Counted from the first letter of the stretch, positions 48,601 to 63,600 are shown. The stretch is 64,000 nt of DNA from Acidobacteriota bacterium (GCA_024277255.1 JAJRVQ010000024.1:62001-126000), one strand, 5' to 3'. Made by a program: numbers and translations. Notes: generated from the sequence alone by a model not told the origin.

Positions 48601-51600
48601 CTTTGGGCCGGCCGGTCGATCCCGATGTGTAGATCACGTAGGCCAGCTGCTGCGATCCCAGCGGCCGCACCCGACGGCCCGCGTCGCCAGTCAGCCCCTC
48701 CGGCATGGGAGCCTCGTTGGCAACAACTTTGGCAACCTCGCTCACGGCTACCACCGGGCGGTGCGGCGCTGCGCTGTCGGCCCAGCGCTGGGCACCTTTC
48801 GCATCGGTTAGCAGGATAGATGCACCGCTATCCGACACCATGAAGGCGACGCGTTCGTCAGGGTAGTTCGAATCGATCGGCAAGTACGCGCCACCCACTT
48901 CGAGGATGGCCAGAATCGCCACCAGGTAGTCCGCACCGCGGTCGAGCAGGACGGCTACAGGAACCTCGGCGAGCGCGCCAAGCCGCTCCAGATCCATGGC
49001 GAGAACCAGAGAACGCCGCCGCAGTTCGCCGTAACTTAGCTGAGTTTCTTCCGAGCTGAGGACGATACGGTCGGGATAGCGTTGAGCCAGCCCGGTGAAC
49101 TGATCATGGACCCCTTCGGATCCCTCCCTCGTTTCCGGCTGGCCTTGCAGCGGAGCGAGACGCTCCGCAACCACGGGCCGACTCCACTCCACCCGCAGCT
49201 GATGAGCTTCCGCTCGGCTGAGCAGTGTGAGGTCACCCAAGGGTCGTTCCGGTGCGCATAGGGTCGCCTTCAGCAACGCGCCGAGCCGCTCACCGAGACG
49301 AACGATCGAAGTCGGATCAAAAAGGTCGGTGGCGTAGTCGATCAAGAGATCGATGCCATCGCTAGATTCGTGCACCGCGAGGGTGAGGTCGAACTTCGCT
49401 GTCGTCACCTCGCTACGCAACCGTGTCAGGGTCAAACCGGGGAGTGCGTCCGTCTCTCCCGTGGGGGCGTTCTGCACCACCATCGCCACTTGGAAGAGGG
49501 GTGAGCGGTCCAGCGCACGGTTGGTCACAAGTTCTTCGACCAGCCGCTCAAAGGGTAGATCTTGGTGCTCGAAAGCAGCCAAAGACCTCTGGCGCGCTTC
49601 GGCCAGTAGATCGCGCCAATGGAGCCGCGGGTTCGGCTGACATCGTAGGACGAGGGTGTTGACGAAGAACCCCACCACGCCGTCGAGTTCCTGCCGCTGG
49701 CGGTTTGCGATCGGGCAGCCGACCAACAGATCATCTTGCCCGCTCCACCGTGCCAAGGTCGCCGACCATGCCGCCAAGAAGAGCATGAACTGGGTAACGC
49801 TCTCCTTCCGAGCGGAATGCTGCAAGCTATCCCGCAGATCCTTGGAGAGGCGCAGCCGCTGCAGCCCGCCCCGGTGGGTGACCACCGGCGGACGAGTCCG
49901 GTCTATCGGCAGTTCGAGAACCGTCGGTGCATCCCCCAACTCGTCCAGCCAATAGGACAGATGATCTTCGAGGCGAGAACCGGCAAGCCAGTCACGCTGC
50001 CAAACCGCGAAATCACGATAGCTCACCGGCAAGGGGCGCAACAGATCGTCCACCGCGGCCGGAGCACCCTCGGATTCGGCGAGCCAAAGCGCGCCATAAA
50101 GCTTGCTGATCTCGCTGACCAAGATACCGTTGGACCAACCGTCGGTCGCGATGTGATGCACGTTAAGCAGTATCGCGTGCTCCTCGGGGCCGATCCGCAC
50201 CAGAAGGGCACGCATCAGCTGCCCGCGACACAGATCGAAGGGATGTAGGTTCTCCAACCGCCGCAAGGAGTGGAGAGTCGCCTGACCTCGATCGGCACTC
50301 AAGCCACTCAAATCGACCGCCGGCAACCAGAGCCGCCAGGGGACAGCGGCCCCGACACTCTGAAGAGGCTGGCCCGAATCCGCTACTTCGAACCGGGTTC
50401 GTAGCGCTGCATGACGCTGCGTCGTGGCCGCTAAAGCCTGGGCGAGCAGCGCCGGTCGCAAGTTTCCCCGTGCCACGAGAGGCATTGGCAAGTGATAGGC
50501 CGGGTTCCCCGGCTCCAGGCGATCGAGCAGCCAGAGCCGTTCTTGGGCAAACGAGAGGGGTACTGCATCTGCATGGTCCTGCGCCACGATCGGCGGAGCC
50601 ATCGGTAGCGCCGCGCCGTGGCGGCGCTGGGTGTCGATCCACCGCGCCAAGGCCTCCACCGTGGGCGTCTCGAACAGCTGGCGAACGGGAATATCCAACT
50701 CGACAGCCGGCCCCAAATGGGCCACCACCCGGGTGGCCAGCAGCGAGTGGCCCCCGAGAGCGAAGAAGCCGTCCGTGGCGCTCACCCGCTCAACGTTGAG
50801 AAGGCTGCCGAAGATCTCCGCCACCAGCTCCTCGCTCGGCGACCGCGGTGCCACCCACTCGCCCGAGGCTAGATCGCCGGCCTGCGGCGCCGGCAAGGCG
50901 CGCCGAGCCAGCTTGCCGCTACCGGTCAAGGGCATCTCGGAGAGTTCCACGAAGGTCGCCGGCACCATGTAGTCCGGCAGCCTCTCACTCAAGAAGTTGT
51001 GCAGACCGACGCGATCCAACTCGCCCTCGTGTACCACATAGCCCACCAAGGCCCCGCGACCACCCGGGTCGGGATGCACTGCGGCCGCAGCCTGGCGAAC
51101 GCCCGGATATTCCGCCAGTATCGACTCGACCTCGCCGAGTTCCACGCGGTAGCCACGCACCTTGGTCTGGTCGTCGCGCCGGCCCAAGAATTCGATCTTG
51201 CCACTGGGCAGTAGCCGCGCCAGATCACCGGTCCGGTAGCGGCGAGCCCCGATGCCCCACGGGTCCGGCAGGAAGGACGCTGCGGTCAGCGCCGGCCGCG
51301 CCAGATAGCCACGGGCCAGAGCCATGCCTGAGATATAGAGTTCTCCAACTACCCCGAGCGCCGCCGGCTCGCCGCCGGCCTCGATCACCCGTAGCTGGGT
51401 GGCGCGGATCGGTCGACCGATCGACGGCAAAGAGGGCCAATCCGGCGAAGGGCCGCTCAGCGGCTCTTCGCTGACCACGTGCGCTTCGGTCGGACCGTAC
51501 TGGTTGGCCAAGGTGCGTTCCACCGCCGGGAAGCTATCGAAGAAGGTGGCCACCGGACCGTTCACCACCAACTGCTCGCCGGCGGTAATCACCTCGTTGA

Positions 51601-54600
51601 GGAAGCGCGGGTAGGCGCCACTCTCGGCCGCCACTTCCGCCAACTGCTGGAGCGCCACGAAGGGCAAGAAGAGTCGTTCCACACGGTGGCGATCCAGATA
51701 GGCCAGCAACGCCTTGGCATCGCGACGCAGACTCTCGTCGATCACTTGCAGTGTGCCCGCCGAACACCAAGACGAGAAGAACTCCTGGAAGGAGACATCG
51801 AACGAGAGGGCGGCGAACTGCAAGCTGCGTGTGCCGCCGCCAGCCCGCGAAGTGGTGAGCTGCCACTCGACCATGTTGGCCAAAGCTCCATGGCTCATCG
51901 CCACACCCTTGGGCAGCCCGGTCGAGCCCGAAGTGTAGAGCAAGCTAACCAGCGAGAGCCGCGAGCTGCGCACGGCCGGCAAGGGTTCGAGCGCCACCAA
52001 CTCGGTTACCGACTCATCGAGGAAGAGAACCTGCCGGCCTTCCACCGGCAACCGCTCCGCGGTTGGGCGGTCGCTGAGGATCAAACCGGCTTCGGCGTCT
52101 TCCAGCATGAAAGCCAGCCGTTCTCGCGGCAGGGTCGGATCCAGCGGTAAGTAGGCCGCTCCCGCTTTGAGGACGCCGAGGACGGCCACCGCCATTTCAA
52201 CCGAGCGAGGCAACGCCAGCGCGACCCGCGATTCAACTCCCACCCCCATCCGCCGCAACGCGGTCGCGAGCTGGCCGCTGCGGCGCTGCAGCATTGAGTA
52301 ACTCCAACTCCAGCCCTCGCCCGCTACCGCCACCCGATCTGGGTTGTCACCCGCCACCCTCTCGAAATGAAGGTGAACGGGCAGGCCGGAGGGTTCGTCG
52401 GCCAAGGCCAATGCGGTGTCGTTGAAGGCGAACAGCAGCTGGTGAACCTCCGCCGGCGAAAGGACGACGAGGTCGGCCAGTGGCTTCAGAGGCTCGGCAA
52501 CAGCCGCCACCAGCAAGCGACTCCAGGAGTTCATAAGCCGCTCGATGGTGGTGGCGTCGAACAGATCGCTGCTGTATCCCACCGTAGCTGCCCAAGTCAG
52601 CCCCTCCCTATCCTCGCCAACGCTTTCGAGCGGCCGATAGGGTGCCAGGGAAAGAAGTAGGTCGAACTTGGCAATGGCCGACTTGTTGGCCATGCCGCGC
52701 AGCGTGAGCCCGGGCAGATCCACTACTTCGCTGGGAGCGTTTTGCAGCACCAACATCGCCTGGAACAGCGGCGTGCGGCTGAGATCGCGCTCCGGCTCCA
52801 GCTCCTCTACCAAGCGCTCAAATGGTAGATCTTGGTGCGAATAGGCATCTAGGGTGACCTGCTTTGTACGCTGCAACAAGTCCGCAAAAGTGGGTCGTCC
52901 CGAGAGATCCGCTCGCAAGACCAACGTGTTGACGAAGAACCCAATCAGACCCTCGATCTCGGGCCGGATACGGTTGGCGATCGGCGTCCCCACCGTCAGC
53001 TCTTCCTGCGCGCTCCAGCGACTCAACAAAGCGCTGAACAGGGCCAGAAATACCATGAACTCGGTAGTTCCCTCACGCCGGCAAAGCCCTGTGAGAGCTG
53101 CCGCCGCCTCTGCCTCCACGACGAATGCGTAGCGCCCCGCGCGATGGTTCGAATGCAGCGGCCGAGGCCGATCCAGAGGCAACTCCAGGCGGGTGGCGGC
53201 TCCTGCGAGCTGCCGTCGCCAATAGTCCATCTGGCGTTCCATCTCACCCTCGCCAAGCCAGCGCCTCTGCCACAGGGCGTAGTCGGCGTATTGGACCGCG
53301 AGAGGCTCCAAGGGAGATTCGTCGCCTGCTGAGAAGGCGGTATACAACTTCTGAATCTCACCGACCAGGATACCGCTCGACCAACCGTCAAACGCCGCGT
53401 GGTGCACGTCGAGCAACAGCGCATGCTCCCGCTGATCGACTCGCACTACGGCGGCGCGGATGGGCCATTGGCGCTCCATGGCAAAAGGCCGCAAAGTTTC
53501 GTATCGGCCTAGTTTGCTCAAGGTCAGATCGACTTGAGTGGTCAAGCCGCTCAGGTCGATGAGCGGCAGAGGCAGGTAGCCGCCGACCGGAGGTGGGTCG
53601 ATCATCTGAGCGCCAACACCCTCGTGGCTAACCAGGCGGGTGCGCAGCGCCTCGTGGCGGGTCACAACCTCACCGAGGCTTCGGGCCAAGACCTGATGGC
53701 ACAGATCGCCCGTCAAGCCTAGCGCCATCGGCATGTTGTAGGCCGGACTGTCGGGCTCCAGCTGCTGCAAGAACCACAACCGCTCTTGCGCGAACGACAG
53801 AGGAAGGTAGCGGTCGAATCGCGCTCCACGCGGCTCGATCGCGGAATAGGAGCGCGCCGTGGATCCGCCGCCCTCGGCAACCAGGTCTGTATCGATGCTG
53901 GCCGCCAAGGCAGCCACCGTCGGATGCTGGAATAGGCGTTTGAGCGGTAGCTCGACGTCAAACTGCGCGCGCAAGCGAGAGATCACCTGCGTTGCCAACA
54001 GAGAATGGCCACCGCTCTCGAAGAAGGAGTCGTGTGTTCCGACGCTGTCCAATCCGAGAACCTCGCACCACACCGCCGCCACCGCCTTCTCGGTCGGGGT
54101 GCGCGGCGCCACCGATCCTGCCGGCGCCTCCAACTCGTCGCCGCTGGGGCGCGGCAAGGCACGCCGATCCAGCTTGCCTGCGTAGGTCACCGGCAAGGAG
54201 TCCAATGCCACGAAGGCGGAGGGCACCATATAGGGAGGGAGCCGATCCGCTAGATGGGGCCGTAGCTCCTTCATCCGGGATCGATCTCCTACCCAATAGG
54301 CCACCAAGCCCTCGCCGGCCGGCAGGTCGTCGCGAGCCACTACCGCCGTCGTTTCCACCGCCGGGTGGGCCAGCAGTGCCGCCTCGATCTCACCCGGTTC
54401 GATGCGGTAGCCGCGGATCTTCACCTGGAAGTCGCGCCGCCCGTGGAAGCTCACCCGGCCGTCGCGTAGATAGCGCGCCAGATCGCCGGTTCGGTACATT
54501 CTGCCACCGGGCTCAACGCCGGCCACATCGGGTACGAAGGCTTCGGCCGTCCAGCGCGGCCGACCGAAATAGCCTCGTCCCAGCCCAGGACCGGCGATGG

Positions 54601-57600
54601 ACAATTCGCCCAAGGCGCCTACCGCCGACCACTGGCCGTTCCGATCGATCACTCGCACGCTCGCCCCTGCTATGGCGCGACCGATGGGGACAGCAGCGCC
54701 GGAATCGTCCTTCGCGCAACGATGGAAGAGCGAGTCGATCGTCGTTTCGGTCGGCCCGTACAAGTTGACCAGTTCGACGCCAAGGCGCTCTTGCACTCGA
54801 TCTCGTAGCTCTCCAGAGAGTGCCTCTCCGCCGCAGAATAGCCGCCGCAGCGAGTCCAAGTCAGAGAACTCTTTCTCGTGCAGCAATAGCTCCAGCAAGG
54901 AAGGCACAACTTGCAGGTCCGTGATGGCGCGAGAGCGCAGCGACTCGATCAGCAGGTCCGGGTCTTGTTCCCAGCCCACCAGCGCCAGCTCCAAGCGGCA
55001 CCCCACCAGCAGCGGAACCCAGAACTCCCAGACCGAGGCGTCGAAACTGATCGGGGTCTTTTGCAGCACCCGATCCTCGGCGGAGAAGTCGAACTCTTCG
55101 ATCATCCAGCGCATGTGGTTGACCGCCGCGCCATGCGAAATCACCGCCCCCTTGGGTTGGCCGGTGGACCCGGACGTAAACAGCAGGTAGGCGGCATTGA
55201 GCGGCGACGGCGGTCCCGCGGGTAGAGGTAAGAGGGCCTCTCCCGCCCCAGACGCTAGCGCCGCGACATCGATCGCCAGAAGCTGTCCGTCGGAGAGGCT
55301 CTCTGCCAGTGCCGTACCGAAACCCGCCCCCGCGAGCACCACCGCCGGGCGAGCGTCGTGCAGGATCGCAGTCAAACGGGCAACCGGCTGTGCGGGCGCC
55401 AGGGCAACGTAGGCAGCGCCCACAGCGGTAGTGGCCAACAGCGCCGCCACCAACGGCCAGGAGCGCTCGAAGTAGAGCCCCACTCGATCTTCCGGCCCCA
55501 CCCCAAGGGCCTGCAACTCGCCGGCAAGGGCTAGGCTGCGCCGTAACAGCTCGCGGTAGCTCAACTGTTGCCCGGAAGCGTCCGACACGGCGATGAGTTC
55601 GGGAGTTTGACTGGCTCGTGCCACGACCAAACTCCACAGCGTACCGCCCGCAGGAAGGCTCGATCCCCCCTTGGCGAACTGACCGGCGGCAGCCCATTCG
55701 ACAGTAACCTGCTGGCGCTCGGCGACGCTGAGCAGCGAGAGTTCACCCACCTCATGCTGGCCGAAATCCACTGCCTGCAGCACGAAAGTCTCCAAGTAGG
55801 CGAGCCACCGTGCAACCGTTGTGTGATCCAACAGGTCCGGGTTGAAGTCACCTCCCAGGTACAGTGTCCGCTCCTGCCCCTCACCGGCATGAGACGCGTT
55901 GATCGTGAGGTCGAACTTCGCGGCAATAGCACCACCCGCAACCATCTCGGCAGCGAGTCCGGGCACTTCGATCTCCCGCTTCGGAGCGTTCTGGAAGGCC
56001 AGCATGACTTGGAACAAAGGCGAGCGGTCGATGGTGCGCTCCACCCCTAGCGCATCGACCAGACGCTCGAAAGGGAGTGCTTGATGGGCATACCCATTGA
56101 GCGCGGTATCCCGCGTTTGAGCCAGCAACTCATCCACCGTCGGCCGGCCGCTGAGGTCCACGGGGAAGACCAAAGTGTTCACGAAGAGACCGATAAGATT
56201 CTCGATCGCCGCTTGTTCACGATTGGCCACCGGAGAACCGATCAGGACCTGATCTTGAGTCGCCGAGAAGCGTGAGAGAACCGTCCCAAGAGCCGCCAAG
56301 AGGACCATGAAGGGGGTTGCTCCCACCCGCTGGGCAAGACGGTCGAGCGCCGCCGAAGAGGTGGCGTCGAATTGGTGGCTCACCCGACCACCCCGGCGAG
56401 CGGCCAGTGGCCGACGAGGCCGATCGGTCATCAGTTCAAACTGAGGAAGCCCCGACAACAGCTCAACCCAGTATTCCAACTGCACCCCGAGTATTTGTTC
56501 TACGGCGGGGCTGCGCTGCCAAACGGCGTAGTCGGAATACTGAATAGACAGCGGTTTGATCACCTCCAGCGCTGACGGAGGGGAATCGCTTGAATACACA
56601 CCGTAGCCCCATACCGCCGCCTCGGCCAGCACCCTCATCGACCAGCCGTCCGAAACGATGTGGTGCATCGAAAGCAACAGCCGATGATCTTGCTCACCAC
56701 TACGAAGCAGAAGTGGCCGCCACAGGGGGCCGGTGCTCAAGTCGAACGGTCGAATCGTCGCGGCGTGAGTCAGGCGGGATAGCGTTTCGACAGCAACCAA
56801 CTCCGCCAGCGCCGATAGGTCCACCAAAGCCAAGCCGACCCGCAACCCCATCGCTGGCGCGATCCGCGGCCGTGGAACACCCTCTGTGACCACCACCGTG
56901 GTACGCAGACTCTCATGGCGCCGGACCACGTCTGCAAGACTCGCGGCGAGAGCACTAACGTTGAGTTGGCCCTGCAAATCCAGCGCGATGGGAAGGTTGT
57001 AGGCAGAACTGGTGGGGTCAAGCTGGTGGAGAAACCAAAGGCGCTCCTGAGCGAACGAAAGTGGCACTGGCCCGGCCCAATGCTCATCCCTCGAGGCTAG
57101 CGGCGGCGCGGCAAGGCCCTTGCTCCGGCGTTGGAGCGCGCGCACCTGGCGAGCCAGCCCGGCGACCGTCGGTACCTCAAAGAAGTCGCGTAGCGAAACC
57201 TCGACGGCAAACGCCTCGCGCAATCGCGCCATCACGCGCGTCGCCAGCAGGGAGTGGCCTCCCAACGCGAAGAAGCTGCTCTCGACCCCGACAGAGGCGA
57301 CCTCCAACAGCTCGCTCCAAATCTCGGCGATGGTCCGCTCGACGGCGTCGCGGGGCGCCACGTAGTCGTCGTCCGAAGATCCGAAGCTCGCCTCCGGCAA
57401 GGCCTTGCGATCGACCTTTCCCGAGATCATCAAGGGCAACTCGGGCAGAAAGACGAAGCCGCTGGGCACCATGTAGTCCGGCAGGGATCTGCTCAACTGT
57501 TGGCGTAACGAGGCGGCACTGGGCTGTTCGCCGCTGGCCACGCAGTAGGCCACCAGCCGCACGGTGCCACCGGCATCGCGCCGATCCACTACCGCCGCGC

Positions 57601-60600
57601 GAGAGATCTCCGCCAGTCGTGCCAATGTCGTCTCAATCTCTCCAAGCTCGACCCGATAACCGCGCACTTTCACCTGGGTGTCGATGCGACCGAGGAACTC
57701 GATCGCGCCATCGCTACGCCATCGCGCCAGATCGCCGGTGCAGTAGATCCGCTCACCCGCCGTAGTCGGCGAAGGATGAGGAATGAAGACCGACGCGGTG
57801 CGCGCCGGCAGCCCCACGTAGCCGCGGGCCAGCCCCACCCCGGCGACGGCCAACTCACCCGCAACTCCGATCGGTACCGGCCGTCGCGACGGGTCGAGCA
57901 ACAAGACTTCCGCGTCCGAAATCGGATAGCCGATCGGCACGTTAGGGGTCGACGCTTCTCCCCGCCGGCACCTCCACGAAAGCATGCCGATGGTCGCCTC
58001 AGTCGGCCCGTAGCGGTTGGTCAAAGAGGCGTCGAGCCGTTCGAAGTAGCGCCCCGGAAGGTCCGCCGGTAACGCCTCGCCAGCAGTGAATATCTGAGTC
58101 AGCGCCGTGCACTCGGCCAGCTCGGGTTGCTCCAACAGCAGAGTGTGTACCGACGGCGGGAAGAGGATCGTACTCACTCGCTGGCGGGCTATCGTGCGCA
58201 GCAGTTGGGGTAGATCCTTCTCGTCCCCTTGGTGAGCCATCACCATGCGCGCTCCCGAAACGAGCGGCAAGAAGATCTCGATCACCGAGACGTCGAAGGC
58301 GATGGTTGTCTTGAGCAGAATGACTGCCGCGGCGGAGGCATCCATCTGACGCCCAAAATCCATTCGATTGGCAATGGCGCGATGGGGAATGGTCACTCCC
58401 TTGGGCAAGCCGGTCGACCCCGAGGTGAAGATGACGTAGGCGGCATTGTCCGGGCTCATCTCGAAGGCTTCCAGCGCATCGTTCGCCGGCTCCATTGCAG
58501 GAATCCGATCCACCCGGTCCATCTCCAACAAGCAGACGCCGATCGTCGCCAGATCCGGCAGCCGATCGCGAACCACCGCGTCGCTGATCAGGATTCGGTG
58601 CTCCTGGTCGGCCTGAGCATTGCGCAGCATGTAAGCCATGCGCTGTGCAGGCAGCGCCGGATCGAGCGGCAGATAGGCGCCACCGGCTCGCAAGATGCCG
58701 ACCAAGGCCACGATCATGTCGAGCGAACGCTCCATGGCGATGGCCACCACATCGTCAACCCCTACACCGCGGCGACGCAGTTCGCCAGCCACCGCCGTCG
58801 AGCGCCGCCACAGCGAGCCGAAGGTCAGGTGGTCGTCCTCCAAGACCACGGCGATCCGCTCGGGAGTCGCCACGACCTGGTTCTCGATCAGCTGATGGAG
58901 CAGTCGCGGCGCCGATCGCCGCCGCGGCTGGGAGTTCCACTCGTGACGCAGTTGATGGCGCTCACTGGCGCTCAATAGGACCATTTCACCGACGGCGCGC
59001 TCCGGCGAGGCCACCACCTGGCGCAGGATCTCCAGCCAATGAGCGGCCATGCGCTCCACCGAGGTGCGGTCGAAGAGGTCGATCTTGTAGCTCAATGCCG
59101 CCGAGAGCCGCCCCTTGTATTCACTCACTTGCAGGCCGAGGTCATAGCGCAGGACGATTCTCTCGGAAACCAAGGGCGTGAAGCTCACCTCCTCGGCCAT
59201 GCTCTCCACATCGAGGGTGTTCGAGTTCGTCCCGGCACCCTGCTGCCGGGCGTTCTGCAGGGCGAATATCACCTGGTAGAGCGGTGAAGTGTTGAGGTTG
59301 CGCTCGGGCGCCAAAGCCTCGACCAGACGCTCGAACGGGAGTTCTTGATGAGCGAAGTCTTGAATCGCCCCGGCGCGCACCCGCTCGATGAGGGTCGCGA
59401 AACTATCCGTCGAAACGACTTGCGCGCGCACCACCAGCGTATTGACGAAGAAGCCGACCAACGGCTCCACCTCGGTGCGACTGCGACCGGCGAGTGGTGA
59501 TCCAACGCCGAAACCATCCTGACCGCTGTAGCGGCGCAGGAGAATCTGCCAGGTGGCCATCAGAACCATAAAGAGGGTGGATCCGCTCTCTTGAGCCAGC
59601 CGGCCGAGATTGGCCGACAGACGGGCGGAGAGATCTTGGGTCAGCGTCGCCCCAGCGTGGATGGCGACGGCTGGTCGCGGTCGGTCGAGAGGCAGATCGA
59701 GGGTCGTCGGCATTCCCGCCAGCCGGTCGCGCCAATAGTCCAACTCCGCGGCCAGGCGAGCGTCGGTGAATACACGGCGTTGCCAGACGGCGAAGTCGGC
59801 GTACTGGATCGAGAGTTCGGGCAAAGCGACCGCCTTGCCACCTGTCCTGGCCAGGTATCGAGCACTGAGTTCTTGCACCAGAATGCCGTTGGACCAACCG
59901 TCGGTCACGAGGTGATGCAGGTTGAACAGCGCCGCGTGGCGGCGTGGCGCGAGGCGAACCAGAGCCAACTGAACTAACGGTCCGCACTCTAGATCAAAGA
60001 GCAGCGAGCCGTGGATCTCCACCAACCGACGCAATAAGTCCTCACCCTTGCGGGTGGGCAGAACGGTGAGATCGACCATCGGTAGGGATGTCTCGACCAC
60101 GCCTCGCGGCCGTTGGAAGGGCTCCCCCGCAAGATCACCAAAAGTCGTGCGCAGAATCTCGTGGCGCGCCACCACTTCAACCCAGCCTTGATGCAACGCC
60201 CGAACCTCGAGCGGTCCATCAATCCGAACGCCAATTGGCACGTTGAACAGCGCCACGTCCGGCATCAGCTGGCTGAGAAAATAGAGCCGTTCCTGGGAGA
60301 AGGAGAGTGGCAAATCAACTTCGCGCGAGGCCAACTCGATATGACCTAGCTCCGCCCCCAGATCCTCACCCGGAGAACTTGCCTCGCTGGCAGAGGAGAT
60401 GCCACTGGCCATACCGGCCACGGTCGGTGCCTCGAAAACGAGCGGCAGAGGCACCTCAATCGCCATTCGATCTCGGATGCGAGAGATCAACTGGGTAGCG
60501 AGCAGCGAGTGACCGCCCAGATCGAAGAAGTTGTCATCAACCCCCAGCTGTTCAACCCCCAGCACTTCGCGCCACACCTCGACCAGTCGCTCCTCCACCG

Positions 60601-63600
60601 AGGTTCGTGGAGCAACCTGTCGCGAGGAGGAGCCGAGGTTGACCTCTAGCGCCGCCAAGGCGGCGCGATCGACCTTACCGTTGCTGGTCAAAGGCAGAGC
60701 AGCGAGTTGCAGAAAGGCGGTCGGCACCAGGTTGCGCGGTAGTCGCTCGCCGAGGTAGCCACGCAGCGCCTCGCTGGTGACCTCGGCCTCATCTCGGACC
60801 GATGAATCGAGGGTGTAGTAACCGACCAACCGGCGCTCGCCGCTGGCCGCATCGACCGGCGCCGCGACCACCGCCTCCAGAACTCTCGGGTGGCTCCCCA
60901 GTACAGCCTCAATCTCCCCCAACTCGATGCGGAACCCACGGATCTTGACCTGGCTGTCGGCCCGACCCAGGTAACTCACCTCGCCGTTGGGTAGGAAGCG
61001 CCCCAAATCACCGGTGCGGTAGATCCGATCGCCGTGGCCACTGCCGACCGGGTCGGGAGTGAACCGTTCAGCGGTCAATCGTGGATCGTTCAGATACCCG
61101 AGGGCCAGATGTGGGCTGCGGGTGCAAATCTCACCCACCTCGCCCACGCCGGCCAGAGAATCGCGAGGATCCAGGACCAGCAGCTGGGCGCCCTCCATGC
61201 CACGCCCCAAAGGCAAGATCTCCTTGCCGCCGCCACCGTCTCCCACCGTGACGCGATGGAAGCTGACCGCCCGCTGGGTCTCGGTGGAACCGAAGAGGTT
61301 GATGCATTGCACATGGGGCGCCATGGCGCGTAAACGGTCCACATCCCGATGGGTCAGCGCCTCGCCGACGAGGAAGCTCCAGCGCAGACTGTCGACCACC
61401 GCCAGCGGTGCGTCCGCCGCCGGTTCGGCGATCAGCTGCCCCATCGCCGGCGTCAGATGGGCAACACTCACCCTCTCCCGCGCCATCCACTCTGCCATTT
61501 CGCCGCGCAGCGCGATGCGTGCCGGGTCGGGAATGACCAGAGTGGCGCCGGTGGCTAGTGGAGTGAACAGGTCTCGTTGCAGGGGATCGTGCGCGAGACC
61601 GGAAAGCATGGTGTAGCGATCGGTCTCATCCAGGCCGAACTCACTCTGCTGGAAGGGCAAGAAGTGAGACAGAGAGCCGTGCTGGCCGAGAATGCCTTTA
61701 GGCTTGCCCGTCGAGCCCGAGGTGAAGGCCACGTAGGCCGTGTCTTGGGCGATGATCGGTATTCCAGGAGGCTCGACCGGAGCCGTGCCGCGCTCGTCGA
61801 GGAGGAAGGACACCAGCCCTGGCGAAGCCGGTAAGGTAAGCCGGCAACGACAACCGCAAGAGCCATCCGCACCGCCCGTTGAACCGTCCAGCGCGGCGAG
61901 AACCTCCGGCGGCGGCTCACCGGCTTCGGCCAAAGCGATCCAGCCGGCGGGATCAGCCAGCTCGACGATGTCGGCTTGGCGCAGCGACGGATAGGACGGA
62001 TCCACGATCACGAAGGCCGCTCCCGCTTCGAGCACGGCGAAGACCGCCACCGCCAAGGGCGCCGAGCGATGGGCAAGGATCACCACTCGATCGCCGCGAC
62101 CCACCCCGCCGGCCCGCAGGTGGGCGGCCAGCCGGTCCACCAGAGCCTCGAACATGGCATAGCTCAAGGTCACCGCCGGATCGATCACGGCGCAACTATC
62201 CGGTCGCCGCCGGGCCTGCTGTCGCATCAGCGCCTGCACGCTCGCCGACCATTCGTGCGCCAAGACCTCGGAAGGGTCAGGCAACAGGCGGCGTGCCACC
62301 GGGGTCAACAGCGAGAAATGACTAACCGATGTTCCCGGCGCCGCGATGGCTTGGTCGAGAAGCGCCGCGAACTGGCGAGCCATCTCTTCGATGCGCCCAT
62401 GGTCGAAAAGATCGGCGTTATAGACGAAATTGAGTCGAATTGCCTCAGCATCGTCCAACGCGTAGACGGTGATATCGAACTTGGATTCAGGCGGCGGCCC
62501 TTCAATCGGTTCCATGACCAACCCGGCCAGATCGATGGGCTGAGTCGGCAGGTTGACCATGTTGAAAAAGACCTGGAAGAGCGGGGTGCGCGACAGGTCT
62601 CGCTCCGGTGCCAACTCGCTGAGTAGCCGCTCGAAGGGAACATCCTGATTGGCGAACCCATCGATCGCAGTCCGGCGAACCCGGCTCACCAGCTGGGCAA
62701 AAGTCGGATCGTCCGACAGATCGGTGCGCAGTACCAGGGTGTTGAGGAAGAAGCCGATCAGCTGCTCGATCTCCAATCGCCCGCGCCCGGCGACGGGCGA
62801 GCCCACCAAGATCTCGCCCTGCCCCGCCAAGCGCGCCATCAGTAGATTGAAAACGGCTAGCAGGGTCATGAAGCCGGTGGCGCCGAAGCGACGGTTGAGT
62901 TCCGCCAAACCCGCCGCCTGCTCGGGCGAGGAACGCCATAGATAGCTGCCGCCGCGGAAGGTCTGCACCGCCGGCCGAGGGCGGTCAAAGGGCAGGTCCA
63001 AAATCGGCCGCGGACCGGCCAACTGTTGGCGCCAGTACTCGAGCTGACCGGACTCCAGCTCACCCTCCAAGTGCCGCCGCTGCCAGACGGCATAGTCGAC
63101 ATACTGCACCGGCAACTCGGCCAACGGCGATGGCCGGCCGGCAGCGAAGGCTTCGTAGAGGGTCGCGATCTCGTGAATCAGCAGGTTGATCGACCAGCCG
63201 TCAGAGACGATGTGGTGAATACCGAAGACGAAGAGGTGGTCGTCGATCGCCTCGCGCGCCACCCAGCACCTGGCCAGTGGAGCCCGCGCCAAGTCGTAGG
63301 GTTTGGAGGCCTCAACCTCGACCATCCGTGCGCCAACCTCCTGCCTAAGCTTGAGTGTAAGCCGCCCCAAATCGACCCACCGAACGGGCAACGCCGGCCG
63401 CTCATCGATGCACTGCACCGGCTTGCCGCCCCGCTCGGCGAAGCACGTGCGCAGGCTTTCATGGCGCCGAGCGACCTCCTTGATCGCCGCCGCCAAGGCC
63501 CTAGTATTGAGATCGCCGCGCAAGCGAACCTGGGTCGACATGTTCAAAGTGGTGTTGCCCGGATCGAACTGATCGATGAACCACAGCCGTTCCTGGGAGA

